From Eucommia ulmoides (lineage: Eukaryota > Streptophyta > Magnoliopsida > Garryales > Eucommiaceae), in assembly GCA_016647705.1 (NCBI GenBank), contig CM028329.1, forward strand, positions 14,843,910-14,907,909: a stretch of DNA of 64,000 nt, written 5' to 3'. Every line of letters begins with the position of its first letter. Position 1 is the stretch's first letter. The position numbers were made by a program, and so were the translations under genes. Positions 11,718-23,389 of this stretch are shown piece after piece. The notes below the pieces were generated by a model that made no database searches, was not told where the DNA came from, and saw only the letters and a list, made by a program, of their open reading frames with translations.

Positions 11718-11735
11718 CTTGGGAGGCAACCCAAG
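11718..11735 (+). ncRNA. Conserved hairpin 1 after the gag-like ORF
   Basis: CTTGGGAGGCAACCCAAG is a perfect 6-bp stem with a 6-base loop, 21 bases past the stop codon. The same element is at 28296-28313 and, inverted, at 46162-46179. Similar TTGGGAGGCAACCCAA sequences are, as I recall, common downstream of pol in plant Athila-type elements, which supports this origin. Confidence 0.6.
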
Positions 11736-11774
11736 GAAAAGAATAAGTTAGATCCATCTTCGCCCATTTGATTT

Positions 11775-11797
11775 GGAGGCGAGATTCTCTCGCCTCC
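11775..11797 (+). ncRNA. Conserved hairpin 2 after the gag-like ORF
   Basis: GGAGGCGAGA TTC TCTCGCCTCC forms a perfect 10-bp stem with a 3-base loop. Counterparts at 28403-28425 and 46104-46126 keep most of the pairing. No function is known to me; a packaging, dimerisation or 3'-end signal is possible. Confidence 0.55.
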
Positions 11798-11931
11798 CAG
11801 ATATGTATTCAAAACCCTAGTCTTCATTATAATGCTTTATAATGTCATTGGGATCGTTGACTAGGTTATTATGGGCATTTCCTGTTTAAGTCAGATGTGA
11901 TGTGTTAGTCTATCTTAGTATATTAATTAGA
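11798..11931 (+). repeat. Element A 3' internal region, truncated
   Basis: Matches the inverted family-1 element at 45.93-46.09 kb (tcttcattataatg, cattgggatcg, tcagatgtgatgtgt). The match ends near 11931, where a copia LTR takes over. The 3' LTR and PPT of element A are absent. Confidence 0.6.
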
Positions 11932-12520
11932 GAGTTACACAGGTCGACTGATCCCTTTTGGTCAGTTGACTGATCGATCCAGAGACTTCACCATTTTCTA
12001 GCCTTCACCTATCAGTTGACCGATCCTCCCAGGCCAGTGAACCGATCAGTGTTGGAATTACTTCATCTTTAGTTCATTTTAACTCCAACCTTCGACGTTT
12101 TTACCCCTTTAATCGATTTCTTTTCTCGGTTAACTTAATTGACACTATTAATTATTTTAAGCACTAATCTTTATTAAGTCAATATTTCTTCTTCAATTTC
12201 ACATTGGAGCAAATATGTTAACTAATTAGGATCCTAATAAAAACACACATAAACATAAAATTATTTTTGTGTTGTGTGTGATCCTAATCGGGATACATTA
12301 AGAGTAAAAATTAACCTGAGTTGTTTTCACCTAGATTCTTCAAAATCTTTGGTCTCTTAATGTTTGTCTCTTTATCAGTATCTTGCATCCTTAACCATCT
12401 TCAACAATTTCTTCCTAATTAAATCGCCAATGGAATTTTTAAACTGAAATACACAACAAACTCGTTAGTTTCACAAAAAATATCAATATTTAATTGTCCA
12501 TCAAAATCTTAGGATTAACA
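11932..12520 (-). repeat. Copia LTR fragment (family 3)
   Basis: The right end ...catcaaaatcttaggattaaca (12520) is the inverted TGTTAATCC LTR start. The body repeats cagttgaccgatc-type palindromic motifs at 11943-12050. It shares blocks with 5.2-5.68 kb (taattaggatcct, gatcctaatcgggatacattaagagtaaa). The other end is truncated against element A. Confidence 0.7.
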
Positions 12521-13240
12521 AAGACATTACCCCGTTGAAACAAATATTGAGCTAGATGAACCCAGTCTTGTTGTTCCAAGAAGAGAGAAAGGATGACCAA
12601 TTTCCATCATCGGGAGATACCCTTAGCTTGATAAAATGTTGGGATAAAATATTAATCCACAAGCCCCTCATGAAAAATTAATTGCTAACGAAAACTACGT
12701 TAGCCTTGGTAGACAGGAAGACTTCATTTGTGCTCCCGCCGCAAGTCAAGATTTGCCTAGTTGGGAGAAGAGCCTTGAACCTACAGAAAACTCAGTCTAA
12801 GGAGACATTTCCAAGATATGGAAGCAGATAGACTGCATGAACCAATATATAAATGAGATCAAACAGGTCTTCTGGACTCTTATCCATTCAGAGCACCAAT
12901 TTTTTATCTCCTCTCCATATCCAAACAGCTATCCTCAAAACCACAGTCAACTCCAGACTCCAATTCAATTACCTTATCAAGTCTTCAAGCCTATCCAAAC
13001 ACCAAAAGAGAGGAGACGGTTCCCCTAATTCCATATCCAACTCTCTCAAGTCTACTGCTACTGCTTCAAAAATTAGTTGTTAATACCTATTTTCCCTAAC
13101 CAAGGGAATCCTCAAGATCCGAGGTTCAACCCTTATACTTTCTATCAATACCACTCTTGAGAGACTAGTCATCATACTAATTAGTGTCAGGACCTCAAGA
13201 ACCGTTTCGAGGATCTCATCCAGATAGGGATCATAAATAT
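12521..13240 (+). pseudogene. Tat/Ogre-like gag C-terminal relic
   Basis: Paralogous to 54.69-55.39 kb on the same strand. The reading at 13140-13241 gives FYQYHS*ETSHHTN*CQDLK followed by NRFEDLIQIGII. This resembles the Tat-lineage gag tail, which has a C..H..H-type knuckle (YCxYHxxHGHDTxxC) followed by xLKxxIExLIxxG. Two stops lie inside that motif. Upstream, short frames at 12837-13083 carry Pro/Gln/Tyr-rich residues but do not join into one ORF. The relic is interrupted at 13241 by a minus-strand Tat LTR. The clade call rests on the motif and on the LTR type. Confidence 0.55.
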
Positions 13241-14666
13241 TGACGCACCCCAAATTTTAATAATGGAAGAAGTAGAGAATTGGGAAGAGGATGAAAACAA
13301 GTTTCATCCCTTTCTCTCTAAGTCATCCAAATCTGTTCATTTTGAAAATGGTTTTTCAAGGACCTTTCTAGGCGTCAGTTTTGAAAAACACCTTCGACTG
13401 AGATTTTACGTTAAAAATGGAGTCGCCACCTATCATAGGGTCAAATGGTGTGCTAGGTTGTTGGGGTTTTTTTTCGGGAAATTCATTTTTCCTTTTAAAA
13501 TGGCCAGTGTTTTGACTTCCATAGGTTTATGTACCAGATATATTCTTTAAGTTTGGGAGTCGGTTATGCTTGGGAAAGGTTTTACATACCCCAAGACACC
13601 TGTCCATAAATGGTACCTTGGTTGAAATAAATATATACTGTTAAACACTATCTAAGCAGTTTTCTTTTTTACTTACAAAAATAGTTCCCTTTTTAAAAGT
13701 TTTTCATTTTTTACGATATTTTTCATGATATAATTTAAAGTAGGTAAATACTTCAATTAATACTAGTAAGCGACACCATATAGAAATTTATATAGACAAA
13801 AATATAAATATGGAAGCTATACTAAATGAAATGCAAACTAAGACTAAATTGTTTGGATATGCAACCGAGCTTGCACGTGGGTTGCCTACATATCTCGAAT
13901 GAGAATCAGGTCTTTCTGTAGTTTGTTTAGTTAATCTAGCTAATTGTTTTTTTTTTTTTTTTTTATTTCTTATGGTGACCGAACGTGTATCGTGGGCTAC
14001 CTACATACTTTTGGTAGTTACCAAAGATCAAATCAAATGTAGTCCATTTTTGTCATATTAAAGGATATGGTTTGTTATTATAGGTGTGATCGAACCCTTA
14101 TAGGCTGCCTATGTAATGTGGGTAGTTACCAAAGATTAGGTTGAATGTAGTTCATTCTTGTTATGTTTAAAGTTGGGTTGGTTTAAATTAAAGACTGGTT
14201 TGGTTTTATCTATAAATCTGGTTTGTTTTAGTTAAATTTTGGTTGTGAATAACATGAATCACAACCTTGGTTAGTTATTATTAACATTTTTTTAAAGTTG
14301 TGAACAACCTGAATCACAACATCATATCTACATAGCACTCTTTGATTTTTTCAAGAACACTTTAAACAAACTCTTTTGTTTGGTTAGTTAGTGTTAGTGT
14401 GTTAGTTGTTAGTTGAAAAAAGGAAAAGAAATACCATACATTTATGCTAGTCCCACTCATAACTGAGGAAAACGGGTAGGTTTCACAAGAAGAATCACAC
14501 ATATCCCCGAAGGAATAAAGTCCCTCCATTTATCCCGAGTTCTTAGCCACGAGGGTTAATCGGTATAGTGTATAAGTATATATATATAGGTGGAAGTCCA
14601 AAAGTCAACCTGGCTGTGATTTTGACATTTAGCAGAAACTAAATCTGGTTATTAGTAGTTGTATAG

Positions 14667-16051
14667 TGGTAGCGGAATATTATATCGCTACTTTCACCGC
14701 AACTATACGGGTCAAGTTTTATAGAATAGTGAATGAAAATATTTGTCATATCCACAAGGATTGGATTAAATTGTTGCTAAGTACCACGATTATCATAACC
14801 GAACTTTATTTAGACGATAAAAATTGGGTTTTTGTTTATAAAATATACTAAACTAAATTAACAATTAGTTAAACTATAATACTAAATATATTATATGCGA
14901 ATAGATTATCTAGGGATTAACTTAGTTTACTTTTACGTGTTTGATCAAATCTAGTTTACATTAACGGTATTCAAATCTATCTGACATTCTAAGTATTGAA
15001 AACTCACTCACTACCTCTCCTGAGTGTAAAGTGAATGAATATGCGACTTTGCGTCAATGACGAAGTCCTCATAGAGTGTCTATACGACACTTGGTCACGT
15101 GAGTCTCGCCCCAACCGCACAGATTGCATACTTTCTAACGCTCTCCTAGGTCATTGGATTGTCACGTTGTGTTTAAATCCTAGTCCGAATCCGGGGTTTC
15201 CTTTCTCGAGTGTCAAACACCGTATTCTCAAATCAACTATAATATCATAACAAGCATACTATGGAGGTAAAATAACGGTAAACCCAATCGAATAAAGATA
15301 AACAACCGTTAACGAAACATGATTTACTCAAACAACGAATATTAGTAAACTACACCAATCCCATATATAATCAGTGTTTAGCTCTTGGCTATAACCATAT
15401 ATTCAATGATAAACAATATATACATAATCAAACAACCAAAAACGAGTTAAGCATAAAGAGAGAAACAAATGAGAATAGCCGTTATCTAAAGGTGGCGTCT
15501 GTAAAAACCGTTCCGATCTTGTTTCCTCTTCTCCAATTGTGTTCCTCCTCTTTGGTTGGTTGAGATCTTTTTAGAACACTCAAAAACAATCCCAATGTGT
15601 TCTCAAAATGGTTGGGAATGAATGAAATAGGAATTAGGGCTGAAATATCTAACAAAATATCTAAAATACACTTTACAGCAGGGGCTTCACCACTGCAGTG
15701 GTGGGATTGACCGCTATAGTGGTGAGTATGTTGGTAGGTTCACTACTATAGCGGTGGCAAGTTAGTGGCATTCTGCTCTTTCACCGTTGCAGCGATGAGT
15801 GATCAGAAACTTAGGAAACTCTCAGTTGTTTCACCACTGCAGCGGTGGACTAACTGCTACAACGGTGGATTTTTTACTTTAAAACTTTGATCCTTTTTAT
15901 TGTTTTTCCACCGATTTTCTCATTTTTCGACCATTTTCGCTCCTAACCCCTGCTTTGAACAAAAACAAATAAAAACAAATTAAAATATTACAAGAATACT
16001 CGAAAACTACCAAATTTGGTTTGGAAATAGATAGATAAATTTCACCTATCA
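14667..16051 (-). mobile_element. Family-1 solo LTR (1385 bp) with TSD TATAG
   Basis: Runs from TGGTAGCGGAATATT to ...TTTCACCTATCA and is flanked by a perfect 5-bp duplication TATAG (14662-14666 and 16052-16056). There is no internal sequence, so it is a solo LTR left by LTR-LTR recombination. It carries a perfect 16-bp palindrome CACCACTGCAGTGGTG (15688-15703) and several imperfect relatives. It lies inside Tat LTR E. Confidence 0.92.
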
Positions 16052-16835
16052 TATAGTTAGTAGTAACAGTTATTAAAGCGTCAGTATAAAGCTCTTGAGA
16101 GAATCGTAGAGAGTATGTACAACTCAAAGAGTGATTGAAGTTTTGTTTGAATCCTCACATGTTCTTAACAAGTTCTCGGATGATTTGAGTCCTCACATGT
16201 TCCTAATATGTTCTTGGATGTTCTTAAGATGCTTGGATAGCTTTGTATGATTTGGAAATAGTTTGGTTGCTATAGCAAAAATTAAGTATTTGTTTGGTTG
16301 TTATGATAAAATCAAGTGCTTGTTTGGTTTTTTATAGGTTTTATGCGTTATGTACATGAAATTAAAGTTTGTTAACTACATGGTTATTCTATGTACAAGA
16401 AGCATATATAAGTTTAATCAAAGATCAAAGGGGTTTTGGAAGAAACATACCTACTCAGGGGATGTGGTATTCCCTAAGTAATTACCACATTTTTCTCGTT
16501 GATCTTCTCAGTTGGAAGTTGATTAGTGATCATCGATCACTTGAGTTCTTCGCCAATATCCTCAAGAACACCCTACTTAGGGGATGTGGTCATCCCTAAG
16601 TAGCTATCTCCCTTCCTCATTGATCCTCTTAGCTCGGTGTTGATCAAGGATCGTTGATCTCCAGATTTCTTGCTCCAAGAACTTCAAGAACACCTTCCAT
16701 GACCGAATTTCAGTAGAATTATGGCGTGTTATTTGAAAAACGTGCTTGAAAAACCTAGCACCCAAGAAAGCTGCTTGAGTTCAGAGAGAAAAGCTAGGCA
16801 TTCAAGGGTTTTAAAAAATAAGAACCAAGCACCCC

Positions 16836-16843
16836 TATTTATA
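16836..16843 (-). promoter_or_regulatory. TATA box of Tat LTR E, hit by an insertion
   Basis: On the minus strand this reads TATAAATA, matching the TATA positions of the other Tat LTRs (TATAAATA at 61847-61854, TATAAAAG at 52086-52093). The solo LTR insertion at 16846 duplicated ATAGG (16841-16845), which overlaps this box. Confidence 0.6.
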
Positions 16844-16845
16844 GG

Positions 16846-18260
16846 TGATAAATGTAATTTACCTATCTATTTCCAAGCTAAACTTGTTAGTTTTCGAGTG
16901 TTATTATAGTATTTTAATACATTTTTATTTGTTTTTGTATAAATCAGGTGTGTGGGGGTGAAAATGGATGAAAACGGATTATAAACGATAAAATCGGATC
17001 AATAACGGTGGGAAAACAAGTGTAAGGGCAAAATTCAGAAAAGTAGCCTACCTCTGCGGCGACCAAACTACCGTCGTGGCAGTAAATATGTAGAGAAGGC
17101 CAAATGTTGCTAACAACCAACCGCTGTAACGGTGAGATCTACCGCTATGGTAGTGAAAGAACATGAAGGTCTCTGCTCCCACCATTGAGTCCACTGCCGA
17201 GGTCGTGACCAAACCACGCGGCAGTAAAACCCACCGCCGCGTTGGTCACATTGCACACACTTTAGATATTTATTTAGATATTTTGGCTCCCTATATCTTT
17301 CTCCTCTCTTCTCTCTCGACCATTAGAGAGATTTTAGGGTTAGGATAGGGTTGAGAGGTTTTTGGGGAATGCTCCACTAAATCCGAAGGAGAAGAACACG
17401 TTGTGAAGAGGGGAAGCGATCTCGGAACGGTTTTAGCACCAAATCTTCGGACTATGGCTAGTTTCTCTCGTTTATTTCTTTATTTCTTAACTTTAGATTA
17501 TGGTTTGAGCATTTTTAGCTCATTTATCATTGTATATACGGTTATGGCCGTTAGCTAAATGGATATTGTCAGGGATTAATAATATTTATGAATATATGGT
17601 TTTGAAATTGGTGTTTCATTAATAGTTGTTCTTCGTTATTTAATTGTGTTTGCCATTTCTCCTCGTTTATTATGCTTGTTATGATATACTGAGAATACGG
17701 GGTTTGACACCCGGGAGAGGTAATCACGGATTCAGACTAGGGTTAAACACAACGCGACAATCTAATAACCCGGGAGGGAGTTAGAGAGTGTGCAATCAAT
17801 GAGTTGGGGAAAGAATCATGTGACCTTGTGTCGTTAAGATGTTGAGGGGGACTTCTTCGTTGACGCAAAGTCACATATTCACTCATCTTACACTCGGGAG
17901 AGGTGGCAAGTGAGTTTACGATATAGAGATTGTTAGATAAGTCGAACATCGTTAACGTAAACTAAACGAGATCAAACACATTTAAGTAAATGAAATTAAT
18001 CCTTAGATAATCCATTCTATTAAAAATCTCATATTATTAATATAGTATAATTAGATAAATTAGTATTTAGTATTAGTATATTATTAATTATAAACTTTAT
18101 TTTTTTATCGCCTAAATAAAATTAGGTTATGATAATTATGGTACTCGACAATATTCTCAACCAATCCCTGTGGAAAAGATAACCCCTACTCCTTACCATC
18201 TATACTAAAACTTGACCCATACACTTACGGCGAAAGTAGCGATGTAATATTCTGCCACTA
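16846..18260 (+). mobile_element. Family-1 solo LTR (1415 bp) with TSD ATAGG
   Basis: Starts TGATAAATGTAATTTACC and ends ...TTCTGCCACTA, where the terminal CA has decayed. It is flanked by perfect 5-bp duplications ATAGG at 16841-16845 and 18261-18265. Joining the flanks restores the host sequence ...ccctatttataggctggggg, as seen uninterrupted at 31.6 kb. There is no internal region. Confidence 0.92.
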
Positions 18261-18354
18261 ATAGGCTGGGGGCCTGTGCATTAGTTAATGCGCTGGCCAA
18301 TACAACTTCTTCCTTGGAGGGTGTTTGGCCTAGGGGACATGTTCTCTTGCTTTG

Positions 18355-18479
<125 letters not shown>

Positions 18480-19465
18480 ACGAATTTAGAATGGAATGAA
18501 GGATTATCAAAGATTTGGTAATCATTACCCATCCTCCAATCATATTTCTAGCACATAGGTGCATTAGTGACCTAATGTGACTTATTCAATTCAGTTTAGG
18601 GGCTAAGTATTAGTTACTTACACTATTTCGGGTTAGTCATCATAAATGCATCCAAGGTGCATTGTATATAGTCTTGAAGTGTCACTTTGCATTTATTTCT
18701 AGATAATGATTCATTGCTTGGAGGCCACACATTTGGTTAATTTTGGACGGAATCGGGTTAACTTACCTTGTAATCGACGTTTAACTTGAATAGAGTCTTT
18801 CCATGTCATGAAAAGTATTTATTTATTGATGGTATAGGCATTCAATTCTCATTGAATGTTTAACTTAGATAGCAAACCGAATCAGTTTAGTTTCAATAAC
18901 GGTTGGTTGTACCCTGAGTGTCTTGGTTCCCTTTTTTATCCATTTGATAGGAAACTTCCACGAAGGTTCCTTGGTCATTTTAAGGCCTTATTTTTGGTCC
19001 TCTAATGATGTCTAGGCCCATAATGCATTGGGCCTAGGGTGGTTTCTCAAGACTACTTGAATTTGGTGTAAATCCAAATCATGCCCCATTCTTTAATCGC
19101 ATTGGTGATTTAGGGCTTTGTTATGACCTTTATAATCCTTTAACATGGTCTATTAGATTGTTTTAAGGTAGTATTTGATGTGTTTTTGGTGTTAAATCGA
19201 TAAGATTCAGTGGTTGTAAATGTGTCAAGGTCGAGGTAGGTAACTGAGTTATTTGATTAAAATATCCTATAATTTATGGGTAGTGGCTAATATTTATCTA
19301 TACTAAATATTATTTAGTAAAAATAAAAATTTAATAAAGTCATTTTAGGCTTCCTTAAATCATGAAAATTTTGAGAATGACCCAAAACTTTTACTTAGTT
19401 GTATTTTGTCAAATTTAATGGTTTTGTGTTTTTTTTCCATGTTTTACACCTGACCTCGTACACTT

Positions 19466-20619
19466 GTGAGTAGTCAATACACGAGCACGTAATAAACGCT
19501 CGACGTACACAAATCAATAGGGATAATTAAATATATGAACCATATCTTTAATTGGTTCAAATTCCCCAAATCTCTCCCTTGGAATCATAAAAAACGGCTA
19601 GTTTTTTACTAAGAGATCAAGTCCCTCGAAATCATAACCGAAATAGTCGGTCGACCGATCCCTAGGATTCGGTTGACTGATTAGTTGTAGGTGCAGCAAC
19701 TTCAAATTCTATTTTTACCACAATTCAATCTGATTCTAGAAAAACTAAAAACATGAAAGTTGTAACTCTCTTTCTAAGCTTTCCAGATCATCTTGAATTA
19801 TCTCAATCGAAGTTTGTGTGAGAATGTTATGGCCAAAATAAAAACAAGTGCACAAGCCCAGTTGGTTGACCAAATTTTCCATTTGGTTAACCGAACAAAA
19901 CAGCCCCGAAACCAAGCCAAAACTCAATTCCAATTGATTGACCGATTTCTACTAATCGATTGACCGTTTTATTCAGAGCCTCACCCTGCCAAAACCTCAA
20001 ACCCAATCAATTAACCGATTTCTTCCCAATCAGTTGACCGACTGTTATAGGGTCGTCCAATTTAGCTCTGAAAAAGTCACTGAATCAAACGGTTGACTGA
20101 TTTCTTCTAATCGATTGACTGATTGCATTAGGGTGGCTCTTTTCTTTATCAATTCTGCTCCAAAACCCACTGTATGATACAGTTGACCAATTGTTTTTCT
20201 TGGTTGACTGTATTGACCCTCAAATTCAAATTTTTATACTTTAAACCTTATTTTCAATTAGGTCAATTATCATTCTCAATTTCACATAAGGAGCACATGT
20301 CAAATCTTTAATTAGGATCTTAACTTCTATTATGTCAATATCAAACACACATAAGATAACTCGTTTAATAGTGTCGTGTGTGATCCTATTCTGGTTGAAT
20401 TAAAAGTATAAAAGTATAGAGTTATTTTCATCTAATTTCTTCAAAGTCTTCACAGCTCTTCATTTCTTCATTGCAGATCTTTGTACCCTTAACTTTTTTT
20501 TCATGATGCCTTCAACATAATCAAATATATGGAACTTTTTTTCTGAAATACTCAACAAAAATAATAGTTCTATCAAAAACATCAATACTTAATTATTCAT
20601 CAAAACCTAGGGATCAACA
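19466..20619 (-). repeat. Copia LTR fragment with TTGAC-palindrome array
   Basis: The right end ...catcaaaacctagggatcaaca (20619) is the inverted TGTTGATCCC LTR start. Between about 19640 and 20215 there are roughly twelve copies of a degenerate palindromic motif of the form cggttgaccgatt (for example gtcggtcgaccgatc, atcgattgaccg, atcagttgaccgac). The left end joins truncated Tat LTR E near 19465, so the far end of the LTR is missing. Confidence 0.75.
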
Positions 20620-21837
20620 GGTGTAAGTCGTTTTGGATTCTCAATTGCACAAGCACTCTATGCGCTCACCATACAAATGATTTGACAACAATTATTCAAT
20701 TAGCTAGGTTCATGGCACAAATAAGGATTCTAGAACTCGATTGAGGAAACTCATGGAGAAATCCTAGGCTGGGTAGTTTAGGAGAGATGATTTAGGCAAT
20801 CTTTTTGGATCGTTTGACCCTTTTTGAAGCCTACTTTGTGGATTTTACACCTTGCTCCCTTTTTGAGCCTCCTAATCATTTTTTTTTCATCTGTATCGAA
20901 GATTCTAGCCAAATAAAATTTTCCCAAACACTTGTTCCTCTACCTTAGGCACGAGTCGAATATTTGGCATTATTGGTATGTGTTTTGGGCCAATAAAAAT
21001 ATGCGATTTGGGTTAAGGTGAATTTTTGTTTGGTTTGGTATTTTATTGTTCACTTGTTTAGTGTTTCATTAAATAAAGAAAAAAAAGGTTCTACACCCAA
21101 GCAAACATACAAAATTGAATAAGTTTGGGGGTGTAGAATTCAAAAAAATGAACAAAAAATGAATTTGAAAATGATGAGAGAGAAAAAAAATTGATTATGC
21201 TTTGGTTGTTTTATTTTCTTCCATTGAATGAATAAGTGTTACAGAAATTAATCAAGTTCGGGGGTTATCTCGGGATTATCTTTTGGGTATTTGTGAGGTC
21301 TGAGGGACAAATATTGTGCCTAGGGTAAACTTATAAAAAAAAAAAAAAAATCTTTCTCACCTACCCTTTACCCTTGCATGTTGTTAGAAGCCTATAAAGT
21401 CCTATTAATCTTTGAGACAACTTAGACTACATTAGTGGAGAGTGGAACCAAGTCGGGCCTATAGAAATCCTATGCTTCATTAGATTTAGTCATGAACCTC
21501 TTTGGCGGATAATTCAATCCGGTCTTTGAGTGGTTATGTGATGAGGGTCTTAGCACGCATACACATGGGAAAGAATCTAGAATGGTTTATGCTAATGTTG
21601 CATGTTAAAATTCTAGAATATCACAAGGAGTGGTATTATTTTTTAACTTGAGATGGTCGGGGGTGTAAAGATTAAGTTCTTGATCATTGACTTGAAATTT
21701 AAGACTCACAAATCATTGTTTCTTTTCTTTTGGTGTATTAGTTTGTACTTGTTCATGGTTTTTGTTGCTTTTGCCTTTCTTTCCTTGTGTGTCTGTTTTT
21801 TCAAGAGGACTAGCAAAATTCAAAATTTGGGGGTATT
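20620..21837 (+). repeat. Family-1 internal 3' region (third copy)
   Basis: Non-coding internal sequence of a family-1 relative, homologous to 28.7-29.6 kb on the same strand and to 44.66-45.66 kb inverted. Shared blocks are gagatgatttaggca...tggatc, aataagtttgggggtgtag, and the cctataaag..ctattaatctt..agtggagagt stretch. It ends in a polypurine tract TTTGGGGG (21826-21833) next to the 3' LTR. The frame at 21653-21928 (Phe/Leu-rich) spans the LTR boundary and is not convincing. The 5' LTR and gag part are gone. Confidence 0.65.
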
Positions 21838-23361
21838 TGATAAATTGATGAAAATCAATTTATCTCCTAACATATCATACGGTTTTTTAGCATTTATTTT
21901 TTTTTTAATTTTTTTTTTTATGTTTTAAAATTTATTTATGTATGTGAGATTAGTTGGGTTGAAATGGTTGAAAACCAAGACCATTAAGGGGATTCAGGAC
22001 TCAAAGGAGCGGGTTGTAGCCCCCACGAGTGTTCTCCCTTGCAATCCGAGAGTAGAGAACACCTAGATTTAGGCTGTAACCTTTACATGTGTGCCCCATC
22101 GTGCTTTGACACAAGGGATGTGCACTCCAGCATAGCAGAAGTACACTCCAATGCGCTCTCCCAGGCTAGAGAGCCCCAAGTGCTCAGGATCCAGCGCTCC
22201 TAAGTGCACTCCAACCTAAAAAAGTATGCTCTAACCTGCACCAATGATGCCCTAATTGCGAGTAGCGGCTCTGGAGCGCCCGTGAAGTCAGATCCAGCGC
22301 CCAAGCTCGCGTAGGAGGTTCTAAATGAGTTGAAATAATGATGTTTTGAGAGGGATATAAAAGGATTTTCAGCAAAGAATGAGAGAAGCTTTTGAAAACC
22401 CACTTTTGTAGATACCAAAAAGAAAAATTGCAGATTTGGAGGCCAATTTGAAGATTGGAGGCTTGCTTGAAGATTGAGGATTCTTGAAGCTCTTCTTTCT
22501 CTAGTTTTTCAATTTTCTATTCTCTTTTACATCTTGTGGCTGATAAATTTATGATTTGTGATTGTTGATTGTTTGTAAATAATGGGTTTATATTTGGATT
22601 TGTTGTTGGATATTTTGATGGATAATTTGAACATGCTTGGCTAGATTTTTATCTAGTGGGATTTGAATAGCTTTGTATAAACTATACCTTGAGTTTTTCA
22701 GCTTTTGTGAATTAAATTCCATGTTTTATTCATTTATGTTTCTTTAGGCTTACCATCTAATTTGTTCACAAGATGAATTGGATATTATAGATGTGTTGGA
22801 TTAGGCACTCGAGATAGATAATTTTACACATTGAGACTGGAAAAACATAACCCTTAGTATATTCGTTTGAGAGGCTAGTATAATTTGGCTAGCCAATTTG
22901 TGGATAAGACTTAATGATGGAATAATTAGTTGAATTAAATAAAGATATTAGTTTAAGTAATTATACAAATTACTTTATTTGTCACTCGAGAGAGGGAGTA
23001 AGGTTATTTTAGATACCCATGGTTAATGGTTGAGCATGAATATAATTAGCAAGCTTGAATAGGATTAGCATAGTTTAGCATAGTGATGTTAAACCCTCTA
23101 GAGCCCTTATTCCATTGAACTCCCTTGAATCCAATCTTCCATTAACTATTTAATTTCTGTGTCTTTTATTTAATTTAGTCATTAGTTTAATATTTGTTAC
23201 TTTAATCTCAGTTTCCTAGATAAAATTTGGTCATTTTAATTGTGATACTTAGTTGATTTCATTTTATCAATCCTCAAGGGAACGATGCTCACTCACTCAC
23301 TTTATTACTTGTTCATCCTGGTGCACTTGCGTGTACATATTAGCACAGAACTATCATAACA
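21838..23361 (+). mobile_element. Family-1-related 3' LTR (1524 bp)
   Basis: Follows a PPT directly. Starts TGATAAATTGATGAAAATC and ends ...CTATCATAACA. Its U3 differs from other family-1 LTRs and carries repeated gcgctcc/agcgctcc motifs (22.1-22.3 kb). R/U5 keeps the family's actcgagagaggg signature (22.98 kb) and the cctagataaaatttggtcat..gtgatactt block near the end. A likely TATA box TATAAAAG is at 22356-22363. A T-run follows the LTR. Confidence 0.75.
22356..22363 (+). promoter_or_regulatory. LTR TATA box
   Basis: TATAAAAG in gagagggatataaaaggattttcagc, about 520 bases into the LTR, at the position expected for the U3/R junction. Compare TATAAATA at 25904. Confidence 0.5.
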
Positions 23362-23389
23362 AGTTTTTTTTTTTTTTTTTTTTAATTTA

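Noticed and set aside
13263..13550. 95-residue plus-strand frame
   Set aside because: It lies within the U5 of Tat LTR E on the antisense strand and is not preserved in the LTRs at 24.8, 53.9 and 63.6 kb.
21653..21928. 91-residue hydrophobic frame
   Set aside because: It crosses the PPT/LTR boundary of a family-1 element and has no counterpart in the other copies.
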